The translations under genes were made by a program, and so were the position numbers. The notes under the pieces are model-generated. The model did no database searches. It was not told the origin of the DNA and was given only the letters and a program-made list of their open reading frames with translations. This document shows, one piece after another, positions 43,825 to 52,848 of a stretch of DNA of 64,000 nt (positions are counted from its first letter, which is position 1; each line of letters starts with the position of its first letter). This stretch comes from Zoogloea sp041917255 (GTDB taxonomy: Bacteria; Pseudomonadota; Gammaproteobacteria; Burkholderiales; Rhodocyclaceae). The stretch lies in NCBI GenBank assembly GCA_041917255.1, contig JAYRYA010000024.1, forward strand, positions 13,549 through 77,548. Reading direction: 5' to 3'.

Positions 43825-44856
43825 TTACCTGAATTGACCGAGGAAACGAAGATCGCCTTCGAAGAACAGGCGCAGGTCATTGACGCCATAACGCAGCATC
43901 GTGAGACGGTCCGGTCCCATGCCAAAGGCAAAGCCGGTGTAGCGCTCGGGGTCGATACCACCGTAGCGCAACACGTTCGGGTGGACCATGCCGCAGCCGG
44001 CGATTTCCAGCCAGCGGCCCTTCATCGCGCCGCTCATGAAGGCGACGTCGATCTCGGCGGAGGGCTCGGTGAAGGGGAAGAATGAGGGACGGAAGCGCAC
44101 CTGCAGGTCATCGCTCTCGAAGAAGCTGCGCAGGAAATCAGCGACCACGCCCTTCAGATCGGCAAAACTGACGGTCTCGCCGACCCACAGGCCCTCGACC
44201 TGGTGGAACATCGGCGAGTGGGTCGCATCGGAGTCGACGCGATAGACGCGGCCCGGCGCGATCACGCGCAGCTCGGGCATCGTCGGCTTGTCCTTGTGGG
44301 CAGCCACGTGGGCCTGCATCGCACGGATCTGCACCGGGCTGGTGTGCGTGCGCAACAGCACGCCTTCACCGTTTTCCAGGTAAAAGGTGTCGTGCATCGA
44401 CCGGGCCGGGTGGTTGGCCGGGGTGTTCAGCGCGGTGAAGTTGTAGAAATCGGTCTCGATCTCGGGGCCTTCGGCCACATCGAATCCGATGGAGCGGAAC
44501 AACTGTTCGACACGCTCGAGGGTCCGCACGACGGGGTGCAGACCACCCAGCCCGGCGCCACGGCCCGGCAGGGTCACATCCAGCGCCTCGGCGGCAAGCT
44601 GGGCTTCGAGGGCGGCCTGTTGCAGCGCATCCCGGCGCGCATTGAGCAGCGCTTCGATGGCCGTCTTGGCCTTGTTGATCTCGGCACCGGCAGCCTTGCG
44701 GGCTTCCGGATCGAGCTTGCCGAGGCCCTTGAGGAGTTCGGTGAGCGAACCGCCCTTGCCGAAATAGCGCGCCTTCGCGGCTTCGAGGGAGGCGCTGTCC
44801 GCAACCGCGGCGAAAGCGGCGCCGGCCTCTTCGACGAGTTGATCGAGTTGATCCAT
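43825..44856 (-). CDS. pheS: Phenylalanyl-tRNA synthetase alpha subunit
   Basis: 343 residues. An N-terminal coiled coil (DQLVEEAGAAFAAVADSASLEAAKARYFGKGGSLTELLKG) precedes a class II core with motif 2 (VYRVDSDATHSPMFHQVEGLWV) and motif 3 (GFAFGMGPDRLTMLRYGVNDLR). The Phe-binding Ala of motif 3 appears as GFAFGMG, the wild type. A terminator at 44884-44912 lies between rplT and this gene, so pheST may be partly independent of infC-rpmI-rplT. Confidence 0.97.
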   Translation of the reverse strand: MDQLDQLVEEAGAAFAAVADSASLEAAKARYFGKGGSLTELLKGLGKLDPEARKAAGAEINKAKTAIEALLNARRDALQQAALEAQLAAEALDVTLPGRGAGLGGLHPVVRTLERVEQLFRSIGFDVAEGPEIETDFYNFTALNTPANHPARSMHDTFYLENGEGVLLRTHTSPVQIRAMQAHVAAHKDKPTMPELRVIAPGRVYRVDSDATHSPMFHQVEGLWVGETVSFADLKGVVADFLRSFFESDDLQVRFRPSFFPFTEPSAEIDVAFMSGAMKGRWLEIAGCGMVHPNVLRYGGIDPERYTGFAFGMGPDRLTMLRYGVNDLRLFFEGDLRFLGQFR

Positions 44857-44883
44857 TTTTCAGTCTTATCCCGGGTTCAGGAC

Positions 44884-44912
44884 AAAAAAAAGGAGGCTAG
44901 GCCTCCTTTTTT
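44884..44912. terminator. Terminator between rplT and pheS
   Basis: GGAGGC (44892-44897) pairs with GCCTCC (44901-44906), extended by A and T runs on both sides, so the stem is strong and works in either direction. In this place it could act as an attenuator, letting only part of rplT transcripts run into pheST. No phenylalanine-rich leader peptide is visible in the short space before pheS. Confidence 0.85.
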
Positions 44913-44926
44913 CGTGCTGCGGAAAC

Positions 44927-45286
44927 TTACGCAGCGAGCTTGGCCTTGGCTTGTTCGGCGAGCGCCGCAAAAGCGGGCTTGTCAAACACGGCCAGATCGG
45001 CCAGAACCTTGCGGTCCACTTCGATGGAAGCCTTCTTCAGGCCGTTCATGAAGCGGCTGTAGGTCAGACCGACTTCACGCGCAGCGGCGTTGATACGGGC
45101 GATCCACAGGGCACGGAACTGACGCTTGCGCTGACGACGGTCACGGTAGGCATATTGCCCAGCCTTCATTACCGCCTGCTTGGCGATCCGGTATACGTTC
45201 TTGCGACGGCCGCGGTAACCCTTGGCTTGGTCGAGGACTTTCTTGTGACGGGCACGTGCGGTTACACCGCGCTTAACTCGGGGCAT
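44927..45286 (-). CDS. rplT: 50S ribosomal protein L20
   Basis: 119 residues, the standard length. The basic N-terminal tail is PRVKRGVTARARHKKVLDQAKGYRGRRKNVYRIAKQAV, and the globular part contains RRQRKRQFRALWIARINAAAREVGLTYS. It is needed early in 50S assembly and in many bacteria represses its own operon. It lies 14 bases after rpmI. Confidence 0.98.
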   Translation of the reverse strand: MPRVKRGVTARARHKKVLDQAKGYRGRRKNVYRIAKQAVMKAGQYAYRDRRQRKRQFRALWIARINAAAREVGLTYSRFMNGLKKASIEVDRKVLADLAVFDKPAFAALAEQAKAKLAA

Positions 45287-45300
45287 TGCGTTCTCCTAGA

Positions 45301-45498
45301 TCAGGCGTAGGGCATCATGGCGCGGATGGACTTTTCGTCCGCAGCGTGAACGGCAGTCATGCCGCGCAGCTGGCGCTTGCTCTTGGTCGTCTTCTTGGTC
45401 AGGATGTGGCGCTTGAACGCCTGCGAACGCTTGATGCTACCGCTAGAGCGGATCTTGAACCGTTTGGCGGCCCCGCTCTTGGTCTTCATCTTGGGCAT
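45301..45498 (-). CDS. rpmI: 50S ribosomal protein L35
   Basis: 65 residues. PKMKTKSGAAKRFKIRSSGSIKRSQAFKRHILTKKTTKSKRQLRG is the conserved L35 sequence. It lies between infC and rplT, as in most bacteria. A 149-base gap separates it from infC and could hold control elements for the ribosomal proteins, but no defined structure was recognised. Confidence 0.98.
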   Translation of the reverse strand: MPKMKTKSGAAKRFKIRSSGSIKRSQAFKRHILTKKTTKSKRQLRGMTAVHAADEKSIRAMMPYA

Positions 45499-45647
45499 GA
45501 AGTACTCCAGCTTATGTCATGGCCCCGGGTGGTTTTCGACTTCCGAAAACGCTTCAACAACCCGTCACCACTTGTTTCCGGCGGACTATCCTGTCCGCCG
45601 TATTCCGGCCCCCGACTGACGCCAGGACACCGGGAATCCCTTGAAGC

Positions 45648-46169
45648 TCAGTGCTTCTTCTTCGGCGCGATGACCATGATCATCTGGCGCCCTTCCATTT
45701 TCGGCATCTGCTCGACCTGGCCGATCTCGTCGAGATCTGCCTTGACGCGCTCAAGCTGACGCATGCCGAACTCCTGGTGAGCCATTTCACGGCCACGGAA
45801 ACGGAGGGTCACCTTAGCCTTGTCGCCTTCGTTCAGGAACTTGATGAGGTTACGCAGCTTGATCTGGTAGTCGTTCTCGTCCGTACCCGGACGCAGCTTG
45901 ACTTCCTTGACCTGAATCTGCTTTTGCTTCTGCTTGGCTTCGTGGGCGCGCTTGGCTTCTTCGTACTTGTACTTGCCGAAGTCCATCAGGCGGCACACGG
46001 GCGGCTTGGCCATCGGCGCGATCTCGACGAGATCCACGCCGGCTTCCTCCGCCGCTTCCAGGGCAGCACGCAAAGAGACGATGCCGATCTGCTCACCGTC
46101 CTCACCCGTCAAACGCACCTCCGGCGCACTGATTTCGCCGTTGACGCGCAGCTTTTTTTCCTGAGCGAT
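45648..46169 (-). CDS. infC: Translation initiation factor IF-3, with a rare ATC start
   Basis: 174 residues if translation starts at the ATC at 46169-46167, giving the conserved N-terminus (M)AQEKKLRVNGEISAPEVRL. GGAG stands nine bases before it and no ATG, GTG or TTG gives the conserved start; the next ones (GTG, TTG) lie well inside it. IF-3 discriminates against non-standard start codons, so a rare start gives autoregulation, known for the AUU start in Escherichia coli. The C-terminal domain carries LMDFGKYKYEEAKRAHEAKQKQK and KVTLRFRGREMAHQEFG. Confidence 0.93.
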   Translation of the reverse strand: MAQEKKLRVNGEISAPEVRLTGEDGEQIGIVSLRAALEAAEEAGVDLVEIAPMAKPPVCRLMDFGKYKYEEAKRAHEAKQKQKQIQVKEVKLRPGTDENDYQIKLRNLIKFLNEGDKAKVTLRFRGREMAHQEFGMRQLERVKADLDEIGQVEQMPKMEGRQMIMVIAPKKKH

Positions 46170-46196
46170 GGTTTAATTCTCCAAAAAAACAAAAAG

Positions 46197-48113
46197 TTAG
46201 GCCGTGCCAGCGAACGTAGAAATTTCACGCTGCCAACGCTCGACAACCGTATCGAGGGACAATTGACCGAGGTCTTGATTACCCCGGGCGCGCACGGCCA
46301 CCACTTCAGCCGCTTTCTCCTTGTCACCGACGACAAGCAGATAAGGCAGCTTTCGTACGCTATGTTCGCGTATTTTATAAGTAATTTTCTCGTTGCGCAA
46401 ATCGGCCTCGACGCGGAAGCCCTTTGCACGCAGCGTTTTCACCACATCCGTGACGTAATCGGCCTGCGACTCGGAGATGTTGAGCACCACCGCCTGCACC
46501 GGCGACAGCCACATGGGCAGCGCACCCGCGTGGTTTTCGATCAGGATGCCGATGAACCGCTCCAGCGAACCGAGAATCGCCCGATGCAGCATGACCGGAC
46601 GGCGGCGGCTGTTGTCTTCGGCCACGTACTCGGCATCGAGGCGCTCCGGCAACACGAAGTCAAGCTGCATGGTGCCGCACTGCCAGGAACGGCCAAGGGC
46701 ATCCTTGACGTGGTATTCGATCTTCGGGCCGTAAAAGGCACCCTCACCGGGGAGTTCCTCCCACTGATGACCAGAGGCGGCCAGCGCTTCACGCAGGCCG
46801 GATTCAGCCTTATCCCAGATCTCGTCACTACCGGCGCGCTTTTCAGGGCGCAGGGACAGCTTGACCGCCACATCAGTGAAGCCGAAATCGCGATACACGC
46901 GAGAGAGCAGTTCGTTGAAAGCGGTGACCTCGGACACGATCTGATCTTCGGTACAGAAGATATGGGCATCGTCCTGCACAAAGCCACGCACACGCATGAG
47001 GCCGTGCAGCGCGCCGGACGGCTCGTTGCGATGACAGGAACCGAATTCGGCGAGACGCAGCGGCAGATCGCGGTAGGAATGCAGGCCGTGATTGTAGATC
47101 TGGACATGGCCCGGGCAGTTCATCGGCTTGATCGCGTAGTCGCGCTTTTCCGATTCGGTGGTGAACATGTTGTCCCGGTAGTTGTCCCAGTGGCCGGACT
47201 TCTCCCACAAGCTACGGTCCATAACCAGCGGCGTCTTGACCTCCTGGTAGCCGGCCTCATTGAGCACCCGGCGCATGTACTGCTCGATCTGCTGCCAGAG
47301 GGTCCAGCCGTGGGGATGCCAGAACACCATGCCCGGCGCCTCGTCCTGAAGGTGGAACAGGTCGAGTTGCTTGCCGAGGCGACGGTGATCGCGCTTCTCG
47401 GCTTCTTCCAGCATGTGCAGGTAGGCTTCCTGGTCTTCCTTCTTCGCCCAGGCGGTGCCGTAGATGCGCTGCAGCATCTCGTTCTTCGAGTCACCACGCC
47501 AGTAGGCGCCTGCGACCTTCATCAGCTTGAAGACCTTGAGCTTGCCGGTGGACGGCACGTGAGGTCCACGGCACAAGTCGGTGAAATCACCTTCGCGGTA
47601 CAGCGAGACATCCTGGTCCGCGGGGATCGAGGCAATGATCTCGGCCTTGTAGTGCTCGCCAATGGACTTGAAGTAGGCAACCGCCTCGTCGCGCGGCAGC
47701 ACACTGCGCTCGACGGGAATGTCGCGCTTGGCAAGTTCCTGCATGCGCACCTCGATCTTCTCGAGATCTTCGGGCGTGAACGGGCGCTTGTACGAGAAGT
47801 CGTAGTAGAAGCCGTTTTCGATCACCGGGCCGATGGTTACCTGAGCGTCCGGAAACAGCTCCTTCACCGCGTAGGCCAGCAGGTGAGCAGTGGAATGGCG
47901 GATGATCTCGAGGCCGTCCGCGTCCTTGTCGGTGACGATCGCGAGGGCGCTGTCGTTCTCGATAAGGCAGGAGGTATCGACGAGCCGGCCATCGATTTTG
48001 CCGGCCAGCGCGGCGCGAGCGAGGCCAGTGCCGATGGAGGCAGCAACCTGGGCAATCGTCACGGGTTGCTCGAAACTGCGTACAGAACCGTCGGGCAAGG
48101 TGATGTTGGGCAT
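46197..48113 (-). CDS. thrS: Threonyl-tRNA synthetase
   Basis: 638 residues. A TGS domain (1-60, MPNITLPDGSVRSFEQPVTI) precedes an editing domain with HSTAHLLAYAVKELFPDAQVTIGPVIENGFYYDF. The class II core has the zinc ligands in MNCPGHVQIY, then the His of RDLPLRLAEFGSCHRNEPSGALHGLMRVRGFVQDDAHIF, and the anticodon domain at the end. Upstream, 28 bases before the start, is a hairpin with a U run that ends the preceding tRNA transcript. infC follows after 27 bases, the usual order. Confidence 0.97.
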   Translation of the reverse strand: MPNITLPDGSVRSFEQPVTIAQVAASIGTGLARAALAGKIDGRLVDTSCLIENDSALAIVTDKDADGLEIIRHSTAHLLAYAVKELFPDAQVTIGPVIENGFYYDFSYKRPFTPEDLEKIEVRMQELAKRDIPVERSVLPRDEAVAYFKSIGEHYKAEIIASIPADQDVSLYREGDFTDLCRGPHVPSTGKLKVFKLMKVAGAYWRGDSKNEMLQRIYGTAWAKKEDQEAYLHMLEEAEKRDHRRLGKQLDLFHLQDEAPGMVFWHPHGWTLWQQIEQYMRRVLNEAGYQEVKTPLVMDRSLWEKSGHWDNYRDNMFTTESEKRDYAIKPMNCPGHVQIYNHGLHSYRDLPLRLAEFGSCHRNEPSGALHGLMRVRGFVQDDAHIFCTEDQIVSEVTAFNELLSRVYRDFGFTDVAVKLSLRPEKRAGSDEIWDKAESGLREALAASGHQWEELPGEGAFYGPKIEYHVKDALGRSWQCGTMQLDFVLPERLDAEYVAEDNSRRRPVMLHRAILGSLERFIGILIENHAGALPMWLSPVQAVVLNISESQADYVTDVVKTLRAKGFRVEADLRNEKITYKIREHSVRKLPYLLVVGDKEKAAEVVAVRARGNQDLGQLSLDTVVERWQREISTFAGTA

Positions 48114-48141
48114 GATGGCTCGCTCCGGGAAAATTCAGGGC

Positions 48142-48172
48142 AAAAAAAAAGTGCGGACGAGCCGCACTTTTT
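48142..48172 (-). terminator. Terminator after tRNA-Val, before thrS
   Basis: AAAGTGCGG (48148-48156) and CCGCACTTT (48162-48170) form a 9-bp stem with a 5-base loop, followed on the minus strand by a long U run from the A residues at 48142-48147. It lies about 90 bases beyond the tRNA gene and 30 bases before thrS, so thrS should have its own promoter between the hairpin and its start, or be controlled by readthrough. Confidence 0.8.
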
Positions 48173-48262
48173 CTTTTTCTGGAAAACGCCTTACAGCAGA
48201 CTCGATGTAACTTAGCCTAGCTTGCTGCAAGTTCGAGACATTCGTTTTCCTTCTTAGGTGTT

Positions 48263-48339
48263 TGGTAGGCGCGATTGGACTCGAACCAACGACCCCCACC
48301 ATGTCAAGGTGGTGCTCTAACCAGCTGAGCTACGCGCCT
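48263..48339 (-). tRNA. tRNA-Val (anticodon GAC)
   Basis: 77 bases including an encoded CCA end. The acceptor stem is AGGCGCG with CGCGCCT. The D arm begins with TAGCTCAGCTGGTTAGAGC, the anticodon stem-loop is CCACC-TTGACAT-GGTGG (anticodon GAC), and the T arm is GGTTCGAGTCC. All arms pair well. It reads GUC and GUU codons. It is a single tRNA gene with a terminator downstream at 48142-48172. Confidence 0.98.
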
Positions 48340-48396
48340 AAGAAGCCCGCATTATAGACGAACAAAGAAAGCTGTCAAGCTTTTCTTGAAACCAGC

Positions 48397-49185
48397 TCAA
48401 GCTGTCCAGGCAGCCAGGAACCGCTCCCAGTGCGTCCCCGCCAGCCGGCCGAGGGATTCACGAACGAAGTCGATCTCTGCGTCGTAATGCGCCTTGTCGA
48501 AAACCCCGCGCATCAGCTGGAAGCGCAGGAAGACGAGATAGGTGTTCACCACGTCGGTCTCGCAGTAGTCGCGGATCTCGGCGATCTTGCCTTCACGATA
48601 GCCCTGCCAGACTGCCGAACCATCCATGCCCAGCTTTCCGGGAAAGCCCATCAGCTTGGCGAGATCGTCCAGCGGGGCGTTGGCGCGGGGCTGGTAGAGT
48701 GCCAGCAGATCCATCAGATCGAGATGCCGGGTGTGATAGCGGCCGATGTAGTTGTTCCACTTGAAATCGCGGGAGTCGTGGTAATCGCCATCCCCCAGAT
48801 CCCAGTAGCGCGGCGCCGTGACGCCGTGGAGCATGCCGCGGTAGTGGAGCACCGGCAGATCGAAGCCGCCGCCGTTCCAGGAGACGATCTGGGGGGTGAA
48901 CTTCTCGACGCCATCGAAGAAGCGCTGAATGAGTTCGCCCTCAGTGCATTCGGGCTCGGACAGCGAGAACACCCGGAAGTAGCTCATGTCCCGCAGCGCA
49001 CATGAAATCGTGACCACCCGCTGCAGGTGATGGGGCAGGAAATCCGTACCGTTGCTGGCTCGACGCTGCTGGAAGGCGAATTCCGCCACCTCGTCGGCGC
49101 TCAGATCGGCCGGCAGACCATGGAGAAGGCGGATGCCCTCCACATCGGGGATCGTCTCGATATCAAAAACAAGCGTGCTGGCCAT
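48397..49185 (-). CDS. Predicted 3'-5' exonuclease of the PolB-like DnaQ group
   Basis: 262 residues. ExoI is TLVFDIETIPDVEG (Asp and Glu present). The next conserved block is VSWNGGGFDLPVLHYR (ExoII Asp). ExoIII is IRDYCETDVVNTYLVFLRFQ, of the DEDDy-like sort (YCETDV). The spacing matches the family of predicted PolB-like exonucleases common in betaproteobacteria, often near cysM and other repair genes. It would act on single-stranded DNA ends, but its biological role is not established. cysM lies eight bases upstream. Confidence 0.9.
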   Translation of the reverse strand: MASTLVFDIETIPDVEGIRLLHGLPADLSADEVAEFAFQQRRASNGTDFLPHHLQRVVTISCALRDMSYFRVFSLSEPECTEGELIQRFFDGVEKFTPQIVSWNGGGFDLPVLHYRGMLHGVTAPRYWDLGDGDYHDSRDFKWNNYIGRYHTRHLDLMDLLALYQPRANAPLDDLAKLMGFPGKLGMDGSAVWQGYREGKIAEIRDYCETDVVNTYLVFLRFQLMRGVFDKAHYDAEIDFVRESLGRLAGTHWERFLAAWTA

Positions 49186-49193
49186 ACCGATCG

Positions 49194-50084
49194 TCAGGCG
49201 GGAAAGACACCGGTGGAAAGGTAGCGGTCGCCACGGTCGCAGACGATGGAGACGATCACCGCATTCTCGAGCTGTTCTGCCAGGCGCAGCGCCACAGCCA
49301 GCGCACCTCCCGACGAAATCCCCGCAAAGATGCCCTCCTCCCGCGCCAGCCGGCGGGTCATTTCCTCGGCATCGGCCTGGGAGACGTATTCAAGCTGATC
49401 GACCCGCGCCTTGTCGTAGATCCGCGGCAGATAGGCTTCCGGCCACTTGCGGATACCGGGAATCTGGGCACCGTCGGCTGGCTGGCAGCCGACAACACGA
49501 ACCGCCGGGTTCTGCGACTTGAGGTAGGTGGACACGCCCATGATCGTACCGGTGGTGCCCATGCTGCTCACGAAGTGGGTGATCGTGCCACCGGTCTGCG
49601 CCCAGATCTCCGGGCCCGTGCCATCGATATGGGCCTGGGGGTTGTCCGGGTTGGCGAACTGGTCGAGGATCACGCCGCGGCCTTCGTCACGCATGCGCTC
49701 GGCGACGTCGCGGGCGAGCTCCATGCCACCCTCCTTCGGGGTGAGCACCAGCTCGGCCCCAAAGGCGCGCATGGTCTGACGGCGCTCGATGCTCTGGTTC
49801 TCGGGCATCACGAGGATCATGCCGTAGCCGCGGATCGCCGCCGCCATCGCCAGCGCGATGCCAGTATTGCCGCTGGTGGCCTCGATCAGCGTCTGTCCGG
49901 GCTGGATCGCGCCCCGCGCTTCGGCTCGCAGGATCATCGACAACGCCGGCCTATCCTTCACCGAGCCTGCCGGGTTGTTGCCCTCAAGCTTGGCCAGGAT
50001 GGCGTTGTTGCGGCCCGCGGTGATGCGCTTGAGCCGGACCAGCGGAGTCTGGCCCACGTAGTCTTCGAGAGTCTTGAATTCCAT
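49194..50084 (-). CDS. cysM: Cysteine synthase B (O-acetylserine sulfhydrylase)
   Basis: 296 residues from the ATG at 50084 (MEFKTLEDYVGQTPLVRLKRI). The PLP lysine is in KLEGNNPAGSVKDRPA (Lys41). The phosphate-binding loop is EATSGNTGIALAMAAA, and FVSSMGTTGTIMGVS is the second glycine loop. Features of CysM rather than CysK are the overall length and the GSVKDRPAL segment. It makes cysteine from O-acetylserine and sulfide or thiosulfate. A longer frame to 50195 overlaps the ugd terminator and lacks conserved sequence. Confidence 0.95.
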   Translation of the reverse strand: MEFKTLEDYVGQTPLVRLKRITAGRNNAILAKLEGNNPAGSVKDRPALSMILRAEARGAIQPGQTLIEATSGNTGIALAMAAAIRGYGMILVMPENQSIERRQTMRAFGAELVLTPKEGGMELARDVAERMRDEGRGVILDQFANPDNPQAHIDGTGPEIWAQTGGTITHFVSSMGTTGTIMGVSTYLKSQNPAVRVVGCQPADGAQIPGIRKWPEAYLPRIYDKARVDQLEYVSQADAEEMTRRLAREEGIFAGISSGGALAVALRLAEQLENAVIVSIVCDRGDRYLSTGVFPA

Positions 50085-50202
50085 GGTTCGATTCTGTCCG
50101 ATGTCGGGTGAAACGATGAAAGCGAATGCGGCCTGCCAGCCATCAAGCAAGTGACGCGCCATGGCCCGCCATGCCCATTTCGCCCGCTGAGGCAAGCGAA
50201 AA

Positions 50203-50223
50203 GGGGCTTCCAGCGGAAGCCCC
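50203..50223 (-). terminator. Terminator of ugd
   Basis: GGGGCTTCC (50203-50211) and GGAAGCCCC (50215-50223) form a perfect 9-bp stem with a 3-base loop, followed on the minus strand by TTTTCGC. It is 33 bases past the ugd stop. Confidence 0.8.
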
Positions 50224-50255
50224 CCGGGACGCTTTGTCGGCTTTGCACCAGCCTA

Positions 50256-51578
50256 TTACGGACGGCCAATGCTCAGATAAGTGAGGCCCGCCTTGCGCGG
50301 AAGGGCCGGGTCGAAGATGTTGCGGCCGTCGAAGATCACCGGGCTCTTGAGCTTGGCCTTGATGGTGTCGAAATCCGGACTGCGGAATTCTTTCCACTCG
50401 GTGACGACCACCAGCGCATCCGCTCCATCCAGCGCCTGCATCGGTCGTTCGGCGTAGGCGAGACGCGATTCTTCGCCGAAGATGCGGCGGCTCTCATCCA
50501 TGGCCACAGGATCGTAAGCAGTGACGGTGGCGCCGCGGCGGAACAGCTCTGCGATGATCACCCGGCTGGGCGCCTCACGCATGTCATCGGTGTTCGGCTT
50601 GAAGGCCAGCCCCCACAGGGCGAAGTGCTTGCCGGAAAGGTCCTCGCCGAAGTGGGCGACGATCTTGTCCACCAACACCAACTTCTGGGCGTCGTTGGCG
50701 TCCTCGACCGCGTTGAGCACGTGTAGCGCATGGCCGGCATCGGCGCCAGTCTTGATGAGCGCCTTCACGTCCTTCGGGAAGCACGAGCCGCCGTAGCCAC
50801 AACCGGCATAAAGAAAGTGATAGCCGATACGCGGATCGCTGCCGATGCCCTGGCGCACCAGCTCGATATCGGCACCCAGGCTTTCGGCGAGGAGGGCCAG
50901 CTCGTTCATGAAGCTGATCCGGGTGGCAAGCATGGCGTTGGCCGCGTACTTGGTCAGCTCGGCGCTGCGCAGATCCATGATCAGCAGCTTCTCGTGGTTG
51001 CGCTGGAAGGGCGCGTACAGGGCCTTCATCAGGAAAATCGCCTGGTCGTCCTCCGCACCGACGACGATGCGGTCGGGACGCATGAAATCTTCCACCGCCG
51101 CACCTTCCTTCAGGAACTCCGGATTGGAAACGACGCTGTAGGGGATCGATTCGCCGCGAGCTTCGAGTTCCTCACGGACAGCCGCCTTGACCTTGTCTGC
51201 GGTACCCACCGGCACGGTGCTCTTGTCGACGATCACCTTGTAGTCCGTCATGTGGCGGCCGATGGAGCGGGCCGCGGCCAGCACGTACTTCAGATCGGCA
51301 GAGCCATCTTCGTCAGGCGGCGTGCCCACGGCGATGAACTGGATGGTGCCGAACTGCACCGCTTCCTGAACGTCGGTAGTGAAGTGCAACCTGCCAGCCG
51401 CCACATTGCGGGCGACGACCTGATCGAGCCCCGGCTCGTGGATGGGGATCCCGCCTTCATTCAGGATGCGGATCTTCTCCGGATCCAGATCGAGGCACAG
51501 CACATCGTTGCCCATCTCAGCAAGACATGCCCCCGACACCAGACCCACATAACCCGTACCGACCACGGTGATTTTCAT
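50256..51578 (-). CDS. ugd: UDP-glucose 6-dehydrogenase
   Basis: 440 residues. NAD-dependent oxidation of UDP-glucose to UDP-glucuronate for surface polysaccharides. The Rossmann start is MKITVVGTGYVGLVSGACLAEMGNDVLCLDLD. The catalytic cysteine lies in GYGGSCFPKDVKALI, and the C-terminal UDP-binding domain shows LWGLAFKPNTDDMREAPS. Length is normal. It ends the lapA-lapB-ugd run, 93 bases after lapB, and may have its own promoter. Confidence 0.97.
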   Translation of the reverse strand: MKITVVGTGYVGLVSGACLAEMGNDVLCLDLDPEKIRILNEGGIPIHEPGLDQVVARNVAAGRLHFTTDVQEAVQFGTIQFIAVGTPPDEDGSADLKYVLAAARSIGRHMTDYKVIVDKSTVPVGTADKVKAAVREELEARGESIPYSVVSNPEFLKEGAAVEDFMRPDRIVVGAEDDQAIFLMKALYAPFQRNHEKLLIMDLRSAELTKYAANAMLATRISFMNELALLAESLGADIELVRQGIGSDPRIGYHFLYAGCGYGGSCFPKDVKALIKTGADAGHALHVLNAVEDANDAQKLVLVDKIVAHFGEDLSGKHFALWGLAFKPNTDDMREAPSRVIIAELFRRGATVTAYDPVAMDESRRIFGEESRLAYAERPMQALDGADALVVVTEWKEFRSPDFDTIKAKLKSPVIFDGRNIFDPALPRKAGLTYLSIGRP

Positions 51579-51671
51579 GTTTTGATTCCCGAGACGAAAC
51601 TAGATAACCGAGCCAGAAACTGGCGTTGGGACAGACGGTCTCGCCGCCTGCCGACTGCCCTGCCACAGGGG

Positions 51672-52844
51672 TCAGGGCGAGAGATCGAATTCTTCCGTGC
51701 GCTTGGGCGGGTAGGTTTCCCAACCGCCACATGCAGGACAACGCCAGTAGAACTGGCGCGCCTTGAAACCACAAGCATCGCAGCGATAGCGGGCCACCCG
51801 GCGGGTGTGTCCATGCACCAGACCCTTCACGAGCTCGATGTCGGTGCGCTGTTCGACCGGTGCGGTGAGCAGCGCCGCCTCGAGAAGCTTGTCGAGGCCG
51901 AGCAGGGTGGGATTACGACGTAGCTCGTCGCGCACAAGGTGATACGCCGCCTGAGGACCTTCCTTCTGCAGTTCCCACTGGAAAAGCGCATCGAGCAGAT
52001 CCAGCGACGGGTACTGATCAAGAAAGCTGCGCAGCAGCTGCATACCCTGCTCCAACTGACCAAGGCGCCGATAGGCATCCATCACACGCTCAGCCACCAG
52101 CGCCAGATAGACTGGGTTCTGGCTTTCAATCCGCTTCCAGGCTTCAAGCGCAGCCACATCATCGCCCCGAGCCGCGTGGAGATCCCCCAGCAACATGCTG
52201 GCGCGCACGGACTTACGGTTCATCTCGAGGGCACGCCCGAGACTTGCAAGGGCGTCATCGAAGCGCGAATTGGCGATATCGGCGCTCGCCAGCTCACAGT
52301 GGAAATTGGAGACTTCCTTTTCCCAAAGTACGCCCTCGTGGGGCAACGCTTCGGCAATCTCGATGGCTTTGCGCCAATCCTTTTCCTGCTGATAAATGTC
52401 GAGCAAGTTCTTCAGCGCAAAATCGTTCAGACGCGTACCGCGCAACTTCACGAAGACCGCCTCGGCGCGATCGAGCAGCCCTGCCTTGAGGAAATCCAGC
52501 CCAAGCTCGGACAGCGCGTGCTGGCGCTGCTCGTCGGAGAGATCGTCCCGGTCGATGAGGTTCTGGTGCATGCGGATGGCCCGATCCGTCTCACCACGGC
52601 GGCGGAACAGGCTACCCAGCGCGAAGTGCAGCTCGACAGTCTGGTTGTCGATCTTGACGGCCTCGATGAAGGCGTCAATCGCCTTGTCGGGTTGTTCGTT
52701 GAGCAGGAAGTTGAGGCCCGTCAGGTAGGTTCGCGGCAAGGCGCGGGATTCCCGGACCAGATGCTTGATATCGATCCGCGCCGCCAGCCAGCCCAGCGCA
52801 AAGAAGAGCGGGAAGGCCAGCAGCCACCAGAGTTCGAATTCCAT
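51672..52844 (-). CDS. lapB: Lipopolysaccharide assembly protein B
   Basis: 390 residues from the ATG at 52844, four bases after the lapA stop. One N-terminal membrane helix (FELWWLLAFPLFFALGWLAA) is followed by TPR repeats (about 40-330) and a rubredoxin-like zinc knuckle at the end (YRCDACGFKARQFYWRCPACGGW). LapB bridges LpxC and the FtsH protease, setting LPS synthesis. The pairing with lapA and the upstream ihfB is the normal order. Confidence 0.96.
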   Translation of the reverse strand: MEFELWWLLAFPLFFALGWLAARIDIKHLVRESRALPRTYLTGLNFLLNEQPDKAIDAFIEAVKIDNQTVELHFALGSLFRRRGETDRAIRMHQNLIDRDDLSDEQRQHALSELGLDFLKAGLLDRAEAVFVKLRGTRLNDFALKNLLDIYQQEKDWRKAIEIAEALPHEGVLWEKEVSNFHCELASADIANSRFDDALASLGRALEMNRKSVRASMLLGDLHAARGDDVAALEAWKRIESQNPVYLALVAERVMDAYRRLGQLEQGMQLLRSFLDQYPSLDLLDALFQWELQKEGPQAAYHLVRDELRRNPTLLGLDKLLEAALLTAPVEQRTDIELVKGLVHGHTRRVARYRCDACGFKARQFYWRCPACGGWETYPPKRTEEFDLSP

Positions 52845-52848
52845 GAAA

